Positions 16,968 to 25,945 of a stretch of 64,000 bases of DNA are shown here, one piece after another. Origin of the DNA: Kitasatospora albolonga (GTDB taxonomy: Bacteria > Actinomycetota > Actinomycetes > Streptomycetales > Streptomycetaceae); the NCBI GenBank assembly GCA_002082585.1, contig CP020563.1, positions 4,644,001-4,708,000 on the forward strand, given 5' to 3'. The notes below the pieces were generated by a model. That model saw only the letters and a program-made list of their open reading frames with translations. It made no database searches and had not been told where the DNA came from. Each line of letters starts with the position of its first letter. The first letter of the stretch is position 1. Position numbers and translations under genes: made by a program.

Positions 16968-19928
16968 ATGGCCGAACAGCATCGCCCGCATACCGGACCG
17001 TCCCCCGCTTTCGTCGCGGCCCTCCGCTCCGCCGTGCGCGGTGAGAGCGACTTCGGGGCCGCCGCCCGGGCCCTGACGACGATGGACGCCTCCAACTACC
17101 GCCGCGTCCCGCTCGGGGTCCTCGCCCCGCGCGACGCCGACGACATCGCGGCCGCGCTGACGGTCTGCCAGGAGTACGGGGTCCCCGTCGTTCCGCGCGG
17201 CGGCGGTACCTCCATCGCGGGCCAGGTCACCGGCACCGGCCTCGTCCTCGACCTCACCCGCCACCTGAACGCGATCCTCGCCGTGGACCCGGCCGCCCGC
17301 ACCGCCACCGTCCAGCCCGGCGTGGTCCTGGACGACCTGCGGGCCGCCGCCGCCCCGCACGGCCTGACCTTCGGCCCCGACCCGTCCACGCACAGCCGCT
17401 GCACCCTCGGCGGCATGATCGGCAACAACTCCTGCGGCGCGCACTCGGTGGCCTGGGGCACGACGGCGGACAACGTGCGGGCGCTGGAGGTGGTGCGGTA
17501 CGGGGGTGAGGCGCTGCGCCTGGAACAGGTGCCCCGGCACGCGGGAAGGGAGCGCGGCCCCGACGGCGTACGCGGAACATCACCCCACGGCCCCCACGGA
17601 CCCCACAACCCCCATGGCCCCCACGGCGTACGCGAACTGATCGACGCCCACCTCGCCCTCCTCCGCACCGGCTACCCCGGCCTCCCGCGCCGCATCTCCG
17701 GCTACGCGCTCGACGCCCTGCTCCCCGAGCACCCCGGCGGCCCCGACCCCGTACGGGCGTTCTGCGGCAGCGAAGGCACCCTCGCCGTGGTCACCGAGGC
17801 GACCGTGCGCCTGGTCGAGGCCCCGCGCGCCCGCGCCCTGGCCGTTCTCGGGTACGCCGACGAGGCGGCCGCCGCCGAGGCCGCCCCCGGCCTCCTCCCG
17901 TACCGCCCGCTCACCGTCGAGGGCATGGCCGCCGACCTCGTACGCGAACCGGCCGGGCTGCCGCGCGGGGCCGCCTGGCTCTTCGTCGAGACGGGCGGTG
18001 CGACCCCGGCCGAGGCCCGCGCCCACGCCGAGCACGTCCTGCGGGCGGCCGACGCGGTGGACGGGGCGGTCGTCACCGATCCGGCCGGGCAGCGGGCCCT
18101 GTGGCGCATCCGTGAGGACGCCGCCGGGACCGCGACCCGGATGCCCGACGGCAGTGAGGCGTGGCCCGGCTGGGAGGACTGCGCGGTGCCGCCCGCCCGG
18201 CTCGGCCCCTACCTCCGCGACTTCCGCGCCCTGCTCGCTCAGCACGGCCTGCGCGGAACGCCGTACGGCCACTTCGGGGACGGCTGCATTCACGTACGCA
18301 TCGACTTCGACCTGCTGACCCCGGCAGGTGTGTCAGGGTTCCGGCGCTTCTCCGAAGAGCTGGCCGATCTCGTCGTCGCGCACGGCGGCTCCCTCAGCGG
18401 CGAGCACGGCGACGGACAGGCGCGCGCGGAGCTGCTGCCCCGGATGTACGGGGACGAACTCGTCGCTCTCTTCGGCCGGTTCAAGGACCTGTGGGACCCG
18501 GACGGCGGCCTGAACCCCGGCATCCTCGCCCGCCCGGCCCCGCTGGACGCCAACCTCCGCTTCGAGGTGCTCCCGAAGCGCCCGGTGGACGTGGAGTTCG
18601 GCTACCCGCAGGACGGCGGCGACTTCGCGGGCGCGGTGCGGCGGTGCGTGGGCGTCGCCAAGTGCCGTACGGAACAGGCGAGTGGACCGGGCGTGATGTG
18701 CCCCTCCTTCCGGGCGACGGGCGAGGAGGCGCACTCCACACGGGGGAGGGCCCGGTTGCTGCACGAGATGCTGGCCGGGGAGGTGATCACGGACGGCTGG
18801 CGGAGTACGGAGGTACGGGACGCGCTCGACCTCTGCCTCTCCTGCAAGGGGTGCCGCAGCGACTGCCCGGTGGGTGTCGACATGGCCACGTACAAGGCGG
18901 AGTTCCTGCACCACCACTACCGGGGCCGCCTCCGCCCCGCCGCCCACTACGCGATGGGCCGCCTCCCGCAGTGGCTCCGCCTGGCCCGCCCCTTCGCCCG
19001 CCCCCTCAACTCCCTGGCCCGCGTACGCCCGTTGGCCGCGCTCGCGAAGCGGCTGGCGGGGATCGCGCCCGAGCGGACGATCCCGGTCCTGGCGACGGAG
19101 ACGTACGGCAGGTGGCTGCTCGCCCGGCAGGGCGAGGGGGCGGAAGTGTTCGCCTCCGACCAGGTGGTGCACCTCTGGGCGGACACGTTCACCGAGTACC
19201 TGTCCCCGCAGGTGGGCCGGGCGGCGGTCCGGGTGCTGGAGGAGGCCACGGGCCGTACGGTGCTGCCGCATCCACGCGGCGTGTGCTGCGGCCTCACCTA
19301 CGTCTCCACCGGGCAGCTCGACGCCGCCCGCCGGGTGATGCGCCGCACCCTCGACCGGCTCGCCCCGCTCCCCGGCCACCCAGTGGTCGTCCTCGAACCG
19401 AGCTGCGCCGCCACCCTCCGTACCGACCTTCCCGAACTCCTCCCCGACGACCCACGAGCCGCCGAACTGGCGCGAAGAGTAAGGACCTTGGCGCAGTACC
19501 TGGAGGAGTACGCCCCCGCCTGGACCCCGCCCCGCCTGGACCGCCCGGTCGTCGGCCAGACCCACTGCCACCAGCACGCGGTCCTCGGGGACGCGGCGGA
19601 ACGGCGGCTGCGGGAGCGGATGGGGCTGACCGGTGAACTCAGCGGCGGGTGCTGTGGTCTGGCCGGGAACTTCGGCTTCGAGAAGGGCCACTGGGAGGTG
19701 TCCGTTGCGTGTGCGGAGGAGCAACTGCTCCCGTCCGTAAGGGAGTCGGAGCCAGGGGCCGAACTCCTCGCGGACGGGTTCTCCTGCCGTACGCAACTGG
19801 ACCGGCTGGCCGGGCGCCGCGCCCGGCACCTGGCGGAGGTGATCGCGGAGGGCCTGTCGACGGAGGAGGAGCCGGGGCGCACGGGCGGTGACGGGGGAGC
19901 CCGGCATGATCCAAACGGGAGGCCCTAG
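16968..19928 (+). CDS. FAD-binding and (Fe-S)-binding fusion oxidoreductase (D-lactate/glycolate dehydrogenase-like)
   Basis: 986 residues from ATG 16968. The N-terminal half is an FAD_binding_4 (PCMH) oxidase with VPRGGGTSIAGQVTGTGLVL and LGGMIGNNSCGAHSVAWGTT; the FAD-oxidase C domain follows, with GSLSGEHGDGQAR. The C-terminal half is GlcF-like: a 4Fe-4S motif CLSCKGCRSDCPVG and two CCG cores (GVCCGLTYVS, GGCCGLAGNFG). Fused GlcD-GlcF proteins oxidise D-2-hydroxyacids and feed electrons to the respiratory chain. Odd: residues about 190-220 carry a His/Pro/Gly insert (SPHGPHGPHNPHGPHGV) absent from the usual family core. Only one clear 4Fe-4S motif is seen plus a partial second (AKCRTEQ...MCPSF). 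Confidence 0.92.
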   Translation: MAEQHRPHTGPSPAFVAALRSAVRGESDFGAAARALTTMDASNYRRVPLGVLAPRDADDIAAALTVCQEYGVPVVPRGGGTSIAGQVTGTGLVLDLTRHLNAILAVDPAARTATVQPGVVLDDLRAAAAPHGLTFGPDPSTHSRCTLGGMIGNNSCGAHSVAWGTTADNVRALEVVRYGGEALRLEQVPRHAGRERGPDGVRGTSPHGPHGPHNPHGPHGVRELIDAHLALLRTGYPGLPRRISGYALDALLPEHPGGPDPVRAFCGSEGTLAVVTEATVRLVEAPRARALAVLGYADEAAAAEAAPGLLPYRPLTVEGMAADLVREPAGLPRGAAWLFVETGGATPAEARAHAEHVLRAADAVDGAVVTDPAGQRALWRIREDAAGTATRMPDGSEAWPGWEDCAVPPARLGPYLRDFRALLAQHGLRGTPYGHFGDGCIHVRIDFDLLTPAGVSGFRRFSEELADLVVAHGGSLSGEHGDGQARAELLPRMYGDELVALFGRFKDLWDPDGGLNPGILARPAPLDANLRFEVLPKRPVDVEFGYPQDGGDFAGAVRRCVGVAKCRTEQASGPGVMCPSFRATGEEAHSTRGRARLLHEMLAGEVITDGWRSTEVRDALDLCLSCKGCRSDCPVGVDMATYKAEFLHHHYRGRLRPAAHYAMGRLPQWLRLARPFARPLNSLARVRPLAALAKRLAGIAPERTIPVLATETYGRWLLARQGEGAEVFASDQVVHLWADTFTEYLSPQVGRAAVRVLEEATGRTVLPHPRGVCCGLTYVSTGQLDAARRVMRRTLDRLAPLPGHPVVVLEPSCAATLRTDLPELLPDDPRAAELARRVRTLAQYLEEYAPAWTPPRLDRPVVGQTHCHQHAVLGDAAERRLRERMGLTGELSGGCCGLAGNFGFEKGHWEVSVACAEEQLLPSVRESEPGAELLADGFSCRTQLDRLAGRRARHLAEVIAEGLSTEEEPGRTGGDGGARHDPNGRP

Positions 19929-19974
19929 CATCGAGGCGTTTGCAGGATCGTCGTGGTTCGCAAGGGGGAACATC

Positions 19975-21051
19975 ATGGAAGACGGTGGCAAGCGGCGGCG
20001 GAGGCGGGTGGTCCTCGGCTCGGTGCTGGCGGGGGCGGTGCTCATATCCGGCGTCGGGCTCTGGGCGACGGACAGCCTGTCCTCCAAGGACCGCTACTGC
20101 TGGGGTGCTTGGGAGCAGGACAGCGGGCCGCGCTTCCTCGGTGACTACATGCTCCGTGACCCCGGCTCCGAACGGACCTCCGCCGAATCGGGCGTCCCCG
20201 GCTCCGGCGGGAGGACGGCGACCTGCACTCTCTCGGTGGTGTCCGCCGGTTCCGCCACCGAGTCGGCCGGCTTCCAGGACCGGCTGACGCTCAGCTACGG
20301 ACCCGTCCCCGAGGCTCCGGACCAGCGACGCGACTGGATCGACCGCTACTTCAGCGGTTCGGCCTCGCCGCTGCCCGAAGGACTCGACGGGCTCGTGGCG
20401 GACGACCGGGCGATGCTGATCCTGCCCGAGGCGTGCGATGCGGCCGGCCGTCCGTCGGCGGTCACGCTGTGGGGCGAGAGCCGGGGCGGCGGCTCCACCG
20501 GCGGTCACGCGACGCCGCTGACGATCGCCTCCCTGCCGGACATCTCCACGATGCTGCTGGACGCGGCCGACGTGGGGATGCGGAAGGCGGGCTGCGCACC
20601 GGAGAAGCCGCTGCGGACCAGCGCGCCGATGGCCCGGCTGGCGGAGGACGGCCGGGCCGCCGAGAACCCCGTCTGCCGCATCCCCGGGGTGACGTTCACC
20701 CTGGACGAGGACGTGCGGTACGAGCAGCGGGTGGGGGTGGTCGGGGACCGGCTCCAGACCTGTTCGGTGATCCGGCGGGAGCGCGGCAGCCCCGACGAAC
20801 CGGCGGCCCAGTTCGTGATGGCCGGATCGCCTCGTACGGTCGCGGTCTTCGCCGGACTTCCCGAGGGCGCCGGGCAGGGTTTCGTACGCACCACCTGCGG
20901 TGACCGGGACATGGTGTTCTACGCCCGCGTCGGGCCGGAACTCGGTGACGGCGGCGGGAAGAAGGACCGGCGGGTGTTCGAGCGCTTCACCGAGGCCGTG
21001 GGCAAGCGCGTCGGGTGCGAGCCCGCGAAGGGGAACGGGGGAGCGGCATGA
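19975..21051 (+). CDS. Membrane-anchored protein of unknown function, paralog of the next gene
   Basis: 358 residues starting MEDGGKRRRRRVVLGSVLAG after CAAGGGGGAAC. A basic N-terminus and one transmembrane helix (VLGSVLAGAVLISGVGLWAT) precede an extracytoplasmic domain with paired cysteines (YCWGAWEQ, ATCTLSV, EACDAAG, KAGCAPE, VCRIPGV, TCSVIRR, TTCGDRD, VGCEP). The next gene shows the same plan and equivalent positions, so the two are duplicates. Their stop and start overlap (ATGA). No known domain is recognised; disulfide-stabilised, membrane-tethered surface proteins are the safest description. Confidence 0.8.
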   Translation: MEDGGKRRRRRVVLGSVLAGAVLISGVGLWATDSLSSKDRYCWGAWEQDSGPRFLGDYMLRDPGSERTSAESGVPGSGGRTATCTLSVVSAGSATESAGFQDRLTLSYGPVPEAPDQRRDWIDRYFSGSASPLPEGLDGLVADDRAMLILPEACDAAGRPSAVTLWGESRGGGSTGGHATPLTIASLPDISTMLLDAADVGMRKAGCAPEKPLRTSAPMARLAEDGRAAENPVCRIPGVTFTLDEDVRYEQRVGVVGDRLQTCSVIRRERGSPDEPAAQFVMAGSPRTVAVFAGLPEGAGQGFVRTTCGDRDMVFYARVGPELGDGGGKKDRRVFERFTEAVGKRVGCEPAKGNGGAA

Positions 21052-22229
21052 CGGACACCACGGCCACGACGACGGGGGAAGCGGGACCACGCCCCCCGTT
21101 GCTGAAGCGGCTGGTCCGCAGCCGGACGGCCCGGGCGGTCACGGCGGCCGGGCTCGTCGGCGTACTGCTCGGAGCCGGAACGGTCGCCTGGCGCACGGAT
21201 ACGCTCCCGTTCATCGCCGCACCGGCTCCCTGCTGGGACACGTTCGACGATGCCTTGACCGAGCGGGTGTTCGGCGACCGCGAGACCGTCGCGGAGACCC
21301 AGCGGCTGGGCAACGACCCGAACAGCAGGACCGCTGTGTTCGGGCAGTGCCGCATCACCGGTTACAAGGACGAGGAGAAGGCACGGGCGGCGAAACAGCT
21401 CACCGTGCAGGTCCGCAGGCCGGCCGGTTACGGCAGGCAGGACGTGTGGCCCGCCGAGTTCCTGGGCGCGGACATGGTTCCCCTCGGTTCGGGGCTGCCC
21501 GGCATGGTCTCGCCGGTCCGGGCCTGGCTGGCGCTGCCGGAGAGCTGCACCGGGAGGGCGGGCATCCTGTCGGCCCCGGCCGTGGTGGACCTCGCCTGGG
21601 GCGACCTGGCCCTCAGCGGCGCCGTTCCGGAGCGCGACCGCAAGGACCGGGCCGCCCTCGCCGAAGCGGTGGTGGCGGTGACCAACGGCGTCCTGCGGGA
21701 GCTGGGCTGCTCCGGCACGTACCCCGCCCCGGCTCCGGACAAGCTCGCCGACCTCGTCGGCTGGCAGAAGGCGGAGCCGGGCGCCTTCTGCGGGGTCGAG
21801 GGGCTCAGCGCGCCCGCCGCCTACAGCGACTCGCTGGGGCGGGTGCGCGTGGGCCCGGACGGCGGCGCCGCGCGGACCTGCGAGGCCGGTGGCCGCTACC
21901 CGCCGGGCTACCTGCGGCTGACCACGGTCGTCGACCCCACGCTGGCCCAGATCTTCGCCGACGAGGCGGATTACGGCGGTACGCGGCTGGACCGTACAGC
22001 AGGCGGACCCGAGGGGTTCGGGTCGATCAATGTGACGCGCGGGGTGTACCTGGCGCAGTGCCAGACCGGCGAAGTGGCGTTCGTGATCGAGCGGAGGGAG
22101 GCGGTCAGCAGCGTGGCGGGGAAGGGGGCCAACCTGATCCGGGCGCTGCTGCCGAAGTACGTGGAGGCCGAGGCCGAACGGATCGGCTGCGGCCCGATCC
22201 GGCTGGAGCTGCCGAAGGTCCTGGAGTAG
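21048..22229 (+). CDS. Membrane-anchored protein of unknown function, paralog of the preceding gene
   Basis: 393 residues. Architecture repeats that of the upstream gene: basic cytoplasmic tail (LLKRLVRSRTAR), one helix (AVTAAGLVGVLLGAGTVAW), then R-T-D-T-L and PCWDTFDDALTERVFGD, comparable with ATDSLSSKDRYCWGAWE in the partner. Later paired positions include LPESCTGRAG with LPEACDAAG, LRELGCSG with MRKAGCAPE, and IGCGPIRLEL at the C-terminus with VGCEPAK. Translationally coupled to its partner, so a heteromeric complex is plausible. Function unknown. Confidence 0.8.
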   Translation: MTDTTATTTGEAGPRPPLLKRLVRSRTARAVTAAGLVGVLLGAGTVAWRTDTLPFIAAPAPCWDTFDDALTERVFGDRETVAETQRLGNDPNSRTAVFGQCRITGYKDEEKARAAKQLTVQVRRPAGYGRQDVWPAEFLGADMVPLGSGLPGMVSPVRAWLALPESCTGRAGILSAPAVVDLAWGDLALSGAVPERDRKDRAALAEAVVAVTNGVLRELGCSGTYPAPAPDKLADLVGWQKAEPGAFCGVEGLSAPAAYSDSLGRVRVGPDGGAARTCEAGGRYPPGYLRLTTVVDPTLAQIFADEADYGGTRLDRTAGGPEGFGSINVTRGVYLAQCQTGEVAFVIERREAVSSVAGKGANLIRALLPKYVEAEAERIGCGPIRLELPKVLE

Positions 22230-22253
22230 CCGTACGGGCCCGGAGCCCCGGCC

Positions 22254-23270
22254 TCACCCCCGCGCGACGATCTCCCGGGCCAGCGCGGCCAGTTCCGGCA
22301 GGGCGGGGTGGCCCGGTCCGTCGCGGCGGGCGAGGAGGACCGGGATGCCCGGGGCGTCGTCGAGCGGCAGATAGACGACCCCCGGGTGCGGGTGCATGGC
22401 GACGGTGGAGGCGGCCGAGACACCGCTGCCGCGCCCGGCGGCGATGGCGGTGAGCCAGTCGTCGGTGTTGGCGACGGTGAGTGTGGCGGCGGGCCGGGCG
22501 TGCGGCGGCCAGAGCTCGGGGGTGGTGCTGCCGGAGACGGGGTTCAGGACGACGGGGCCACCCGCGAGGTCGGCGAGGCGGAGCGACGTACGGGAGGCCA
22601 GCGGCCCGTCCGCGGTCACCGCGGCCACCCGCGCCTCGGTGAACAGCACCTCGGTGACGAGCCCCGGCGCCCGGACCGGCCCGCGCAGCAGCGCCGCGTC
22701 GACCTCGCCCCGGGTGAGCCCGGCGGTGCGGTCGTCGATCCGGAGCAGCTCCAGCGGGGTGTCCGGGTGGCGCTCCTGCCAGGTCCGCAGGAGCGGTGTG
22801 GTGTACGGGCCGAAGGCCGACCAGGCGTGCCCGAGCCGCAGGGGCCAGTGGCGCAGCCGCCCGGTGTCGAGCGCCTCGTCGAAGGCGGCGACCGCGGTGG
22901 CGGCCTTGTCCCGGAAGGCAGCGCCCTCGGGGGTCAGGGCGAGATGGTGGGTGGACCGGTCGACGAGCCGGATGCCCAGGTGGCGCTCCAGGGCGGCGAG
23001 GGTACGGGAGACGGCGGGCTGACTGAGCCCGAGCCGCGCGGCGGCCCGGGTGACGTTGGCTTCCTCGGCGACGGCGAGGAAGGCCCGCAGATGACGGAGC
23101 TCGACGGGGCGGGCGGAGGGTGTGCGGCCTTCGGAGCGTCCGGCGCGGGCGGGGCCTCCGGCGCGGGCGGGGCCTCCGGCGCGGGCGGGGCCTCCGGTCC
23201 GTTCCGGGCCCCCGGGCCCTCCCGCACCCCCTGGGCCCTCTGCGTTTCCTGGCTCTCCCCGGTGGTTCAT
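22254..23270 (-). CDS. LysR-family transcriptional regulator
   Basis: 338 residues from the ATG at 23270. The helix-turn-helix is at about residues 48-105: VELRHLRAFLAVAEEANVTR, AAARLGLSQPAVSRTLAALE. The inducer-binding domain follows to the C-terminus. Unusually, the protein begins with a 45-residue Gly/Pro/Ala head containing GGPARA three times, encoded by an 18-bp minisatellite; a later start just before the HTH would remove it. It is divergent from an EamA-type exporter starting at 23389, the usual LysR-target layout. Confidence 0.88.
   Translation of the reverse strand: MNHRGEPGNAEGPGGAGGPGGPERTGGPARAGGPARAGGPARAGRSEGRTPSARPVELRHLRAFLAVAEEANVTRAAARLGLSQPAVSRTLAALERHLGIRLVDRSTHHLALTPEGAAFRDKAATAVAAFDEALDTGRLRHWPLRLGHAWSAFGPYTTPLLRTWQERHPDTPLELLRIDDRTAGLTRGEVDAALLRGPVRAPGLVTEVLFTEARVAAVTADGPLASRTSLRLADLAGGPVVLNPVSGSTTPELWPPHARPAATLTVANTDDWLTAIAAGRGSGVSAASTVAMHPHPGVVYLPLDDAPGIPVLLARRDGPGHPALPELAALAREIVARG
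23142..23195. repeat. 18-bp minisatellite, three perfect copies
   Basis: GGCGCGGGCGGGGCCTCC occurs at 23142-23159, 23160-23177 and 23178-23195 without a mismatch. On the minus strand it encodes the six-residue unit GGPARA in the N-terminal head of the LysR protein. Confidence 0.9.
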
Positions 23271-23388
23271 GCGTCCGGAGCATAACGGGAGCCCAGAAGT
23301 CATTTCACGGGACGCGCGCGGGTGCTTACCGTGGAGCCTGCGCCCCTGTCGGCGCGGCACATCGTTTCGTACCCCCGGAAGGCCGCCC

Positions 23389-24393
23389 GTGAACGTCCAG
23401 CGCAGTGCCGCAGAGTCGGCCGCCGCAACCGTCGCCGTACCCGAGGCGGCACCCGCCCTGGACGCCGCCGACCACGGGCCGGGGCACGGAACCGACCCCG
23501 ATGCCGCCTCCGGGCGGAAGGGGGTCGGGCGTGGGGCGCAGCTGGTGCCGGTCGTGCTGGTGGTCGCGGGTGGGCTGTCCGTCCAGTTCGGGTCGGCCGT
23601 CGCGGCGCTGCTGATGCCGAGGGCGGGGGCGCTGGGCGTCGTCACGCTCCGGCTGGCGGCGGCCGCGCTGATCCTGCTGGTGGTCTGCCGGCCGAAGCTG
23701 CGCGGCCACTCGCGCGCCGACTGGGGCACGGTGGTCGCCTTCGGCGTCGCTATGGGCGGCATGAACACGCTCTTCTACCAGGCGCTGGACCGTATCCCGC
23801 TCGGTATCGCCGTCACCCTGGAGGTGCTCGGCCCGCTGGCGCTCTCCGTCTTCGCCTCGCGCCGCCTGATCAACGTCCTGTGGGCGGGGCTCGCCCTGGT
23901 CGGCGTGGTCCTGCTGGGCGGCGGGGGCGCCGACCGCCTGGACCCGGTGGGGGTGGCGTACGCGCTGGGGGCGGGGGCGATGTGGGCGGCGTACATCGTG
24001 TTCAGCGCCCGCACCGGCCGCCGCTTCCCGCAGGCGGACGGGCTGGCCCTGGCGATGGTGGTCGCGGCGGTCCTCTCGCTGCCGCTGGGCATCTGGGAGT
24101 CCGGCGCCAAGCTCACCGTCCCCTCCACCCTGGCGCTCGGCGCGGCGGTGGCGGTCCTGAGCTCGGTGCTCCCGTACACCCTGGAACTCATGGCCCTGCG
24201 CCGCCTGCCCGCCTCCACGTTCGCGGTCATGATGAGCCTGGAACCGGCCATCGCGGCCATGGCGGGCTTCCTGATCCTGAGCCAGGCCCTGTCCACGACG
24301 GACGCCCTCGCCATCGCGCTGGTCATCGGGGCGAGCATGGGGGCGGTCCGCAGCCAGACGGGGCCGCGGAAGCGGAAGAAGAAGGAAGGGTGA
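23389..24393 (+). CDS. EamA-family (DMT superfamily) exporter, RhtA-like
   Basis: 334 residues from GTG 23389, with GGAAGG upstream. After a 45-residue hydrophilic head there are ten hydrophobic segments in two EamA halves; diagnostic stretches are GVAMGGMNTLFYQALDRIPL, GIAVTLEVLGPLALSVFASR and SVLPYTLELMALRRLP. These match the RhtA group that exports threonine, homoserine and similar amino acids or their analogues. The tail is strongly basic (PRKRKKKEG). Divergent LysR control is likely. Confidence 0.9.
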   Translation: MNVQRSAAESAAATVAVPEAAPALDAADHGPGHGTDPDAASGRKGVGRGAQLVPVVLVVAGGLSVQFGSAVAALLMPRAGALGVVTLRLAAAALILLVVCRPKLRGHSRADWGTVVAFGVAMGGMNTLFYQALDRIPLGIAVTLEVLGPLALSVFASRRLINVLWAGLALVGVVLLGGGGADRLDPVGVAYALGAGAMWAAYIVFSARTGRRFPQADGLALAMVVAAVLSLPLGIWESGAKLTVPSTLALGAAVAVLSSVLPYTLELMALRRLPASTFAVMMSLEPAIAAMAGFLILSQALSTTDALAIALVIGASMGAVRSQTGPRKRKKKEG

Positions 24394-24405
24394 GGGGCGC
24401 GGCGC

Positions 24406-24840
24406 TCAGCTGTCCGCGGGCAGAATCCGGAAGGCGTCCAGCCCCGGGGTGAGCGGGGCCATGGCCCGGAAGTCGCGCTGGTCCAGGGTGAAGATGCGGT
24501 CGGTCCGGTAACGGTCGGCCAGGACCACCCCGACGGCGTCGGCCAGGTCCAGCCGCAGGCCCTCGTACTTCTGCCGTACCTCGTGGGCGGTACGCAGATC
24601 CGCGAGCCTGAGCTCGGCGAGCCGGTACTGCCCGTCGCCCATACGGGAGTTCAGCGCCTCCATCACCTGCATCGCCGCCGGGAACCCCAGGTCGCGGTGG
24701 ATGAGGTGATCCAGCTCGGTGACGACCAGCGGTGAGACGGCCAGCCTTTCGTGCTCCAGGATGCGGGCTGCCGCAGAGTGCTCGGGCTGAGCGGCGTCGA
24801 AGGCGGCGTAGAGGGCCGAGGTGTCGGCGACGATGATCAA
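24406..24840 (-). CDS. vapC: PIN-domain ribonuclease toxin (VapC family)
   Basis: 144 residues. The PIN acidic residues are placed as expected: D in IIVADTSALYAAFDA, E in LVVTELDHLIHRD, and the C-terminal pair in LRLDLADAVGVVLADRY followed by RIFTLDQRDFRAM. VapC toxins cleave tRNA or rRNA and are neutralised by the partner antitoxin. Its ATG overlaps the antitoxin stop (ATGA). Confidence 0.92.
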   Translation of the reverse strand: MIIVADTSALYAAFDAAQPEHSAAARILEHERLAVSPLVVTELDHLIHRDLGFPAAMQVMEALNSRMGDGQYRLAELRLADLRTAHEVRQKYEGLRLDLADAVGVVLADRYRTDRIFTLDQRDFRAMAPLTPGLDAFRILPADS

Positions 24841-25079
24841 CGGCGTGCGGCCCGTTCCTTGATGTGCTTGTACACCGAGTCGTCCATCTCGTCCGGCGTG
24901 CGGGACCGCCCGCTGTCGAAGACCGGGAGCTCATGGCTGCGCTTCGGCTTCTCCGCGTGTTCCAGGAGCAGGGCGATGCCGCGCCGGATGAGCTCGGCCT
25001 TGCTGACGCCGGTCGCGGCCGCCTCGGCGTCCAGCCGTACTTCCAGATCCTCCGGAAGGTACACGGTCGTCTTTATCAT
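24837..25079 (-). CDS. vapB: Ribbon-helix-helix antitoxin (VapB family)
   Basis: 80 residues; the N-terminal RHH fold is MIKTTVYLPEDLEVRLDAEA then GVSKAELIRRGIALLLEHA, and the C-terminal extended part (residues 45-80) would wrap the toxin. The gene starts 10 bp from a perfect 34-bp palindrome that is the probable autoregulatory operator. Confidence 0.92.
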   Translation of the reverse strand: MIKTTVYLPEDLEVRLDAEAAATGVSKAELIRRGIALLLEHAEKPKRSHELPVFDSGRSRTPDEMDDSVYKHIKERAARR

Positions 25080-25088
25080 GCGGCCAGA

Positions 25089-25122
25089 TTACCACCCTGC
25101 CCTACGTAGGGCAGGGTGGTAA
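25089..25122. promoter_or_regulatory. 34-bp perfect palindrome, probable VapB operator
   Basis: The left half TTACCACCCTGCCCTAC (25089-25105) is the exact reverse complement of 25106-25122, with no loop. It lies between the vapB start (25079) and the Nudix stop (25138). It can act as an RHH operator and, as RNA, as a terminator hairpin for the Nudix gene that is transcribed leftward toward vapB. Confidence 0.75.
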
Positions 25123-25137
25123 CCATGCCCTTGCCGC

Positions 25138-25851
25138 TCACCACGTACAGGGTGCCCACAGATCGGTGATGGAGTCGGCCAGTTCGGCCGGGTGCGCGGG
25201 CCACCCCGTCCGGTGCCAGTGCTCGATGCGCCAGGACAGCCTGCGCGGCCAGAGCGGGGTGGCGGGCAGCTCCGTCACGGGGACCCAGACGGGGGTGCCG
25301 CCGTAGGTGTCCAGGGTCTCGGCGGGGCCGAGCGGGCCCTCGGCCGCCATGAGGAAGTAGTGCTCGTGCCGCTTCCCCCTCCAGACCCGCGCGACCTCGC
25401 GCCCGACGCGCCCGTGCAGACCGGTCTCCTCGCGGAGCTCCCGTACGGCGGCCTCCTCGGGCGTCTCGCCCGGCTCCACCCCGCCGCCCGGGATCTCGAA
25501 GTACGGGCCGTCCTCGTCCGGCTCCTGGAAGCGGATCACCAGCATGCGCCCGTCCCGTATCACGATCGCCCCGGCCCGGACCCGTACGGGCGGAACGGCG
25601 GCCGGATCGTCCAGTTCGACCGTCTCCACGGGCCCGGCGCCCTCCGCCCAGGCCCGCAGGACGGTCTCCGCCGTGCCGACCGGCCATATGCGGGCGTGCA
25701 GGGCCTCGTCCAGGGAGAGCGCGTGCGGCGGGCCCGGGGGTGTCGCCGTGCCGGGGAAGGCGTAGCGGACGGCGTCGGTGTCGTGGCGCTGCTCCAGGAC
25801 GAGCCGTTCACCGTCGAAGTGCGGGGTCACCAGGTGTGGTTCGGCAGTCAT
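25138..25851 (-). CDS. Nudix hydrolase with N-terminal extension
   Basis: 237 residues. The Nudix box is complete: GGGVEPGETPEEAAVRELRE followed by ETGL, preceded by the substrate strand AIVIRDGRMLVIRFQEPDED. The first about 85 residues (TPHFDGERLVLEQRHDTDAV) form an extra domain not found in the minimal fold. The family hydrolyses nucleoside diphosphates linked to other moieties. It lies directly upstream of vapBC on the same strand. Confidence 0.88.
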   Translation of the reverse strand: MTAEPHLVTPHFDGERLVLEQRHDTDAVRYAFPGTATPPGPPHALSLDEALHARIWPVGTAETVLRAWAEGAGPVETVELDDPAAVPPVRVRAGAIVIRDGRMLVIRFQEPDEDGPYFEIPGGGVEPGETPEEAAVRELREETGLHGRVGREVARVWRGKRHEHYFLMAAEGPLGPAETLDTYGGTPVWVPVTELPATPLWPRRLSWRIEHWHRTGWPAHPAELADSITDLWAPCTW

Positions 25852-25945
25852 CGGCGGAGACTAACAGCGGCGGGGCGCCCGGCGGCCGGGTGCGGCAGGG
25901 CCTCCGATAGAATCCAGGCCCCCACAAAATGGCAGAGAACCTGAC

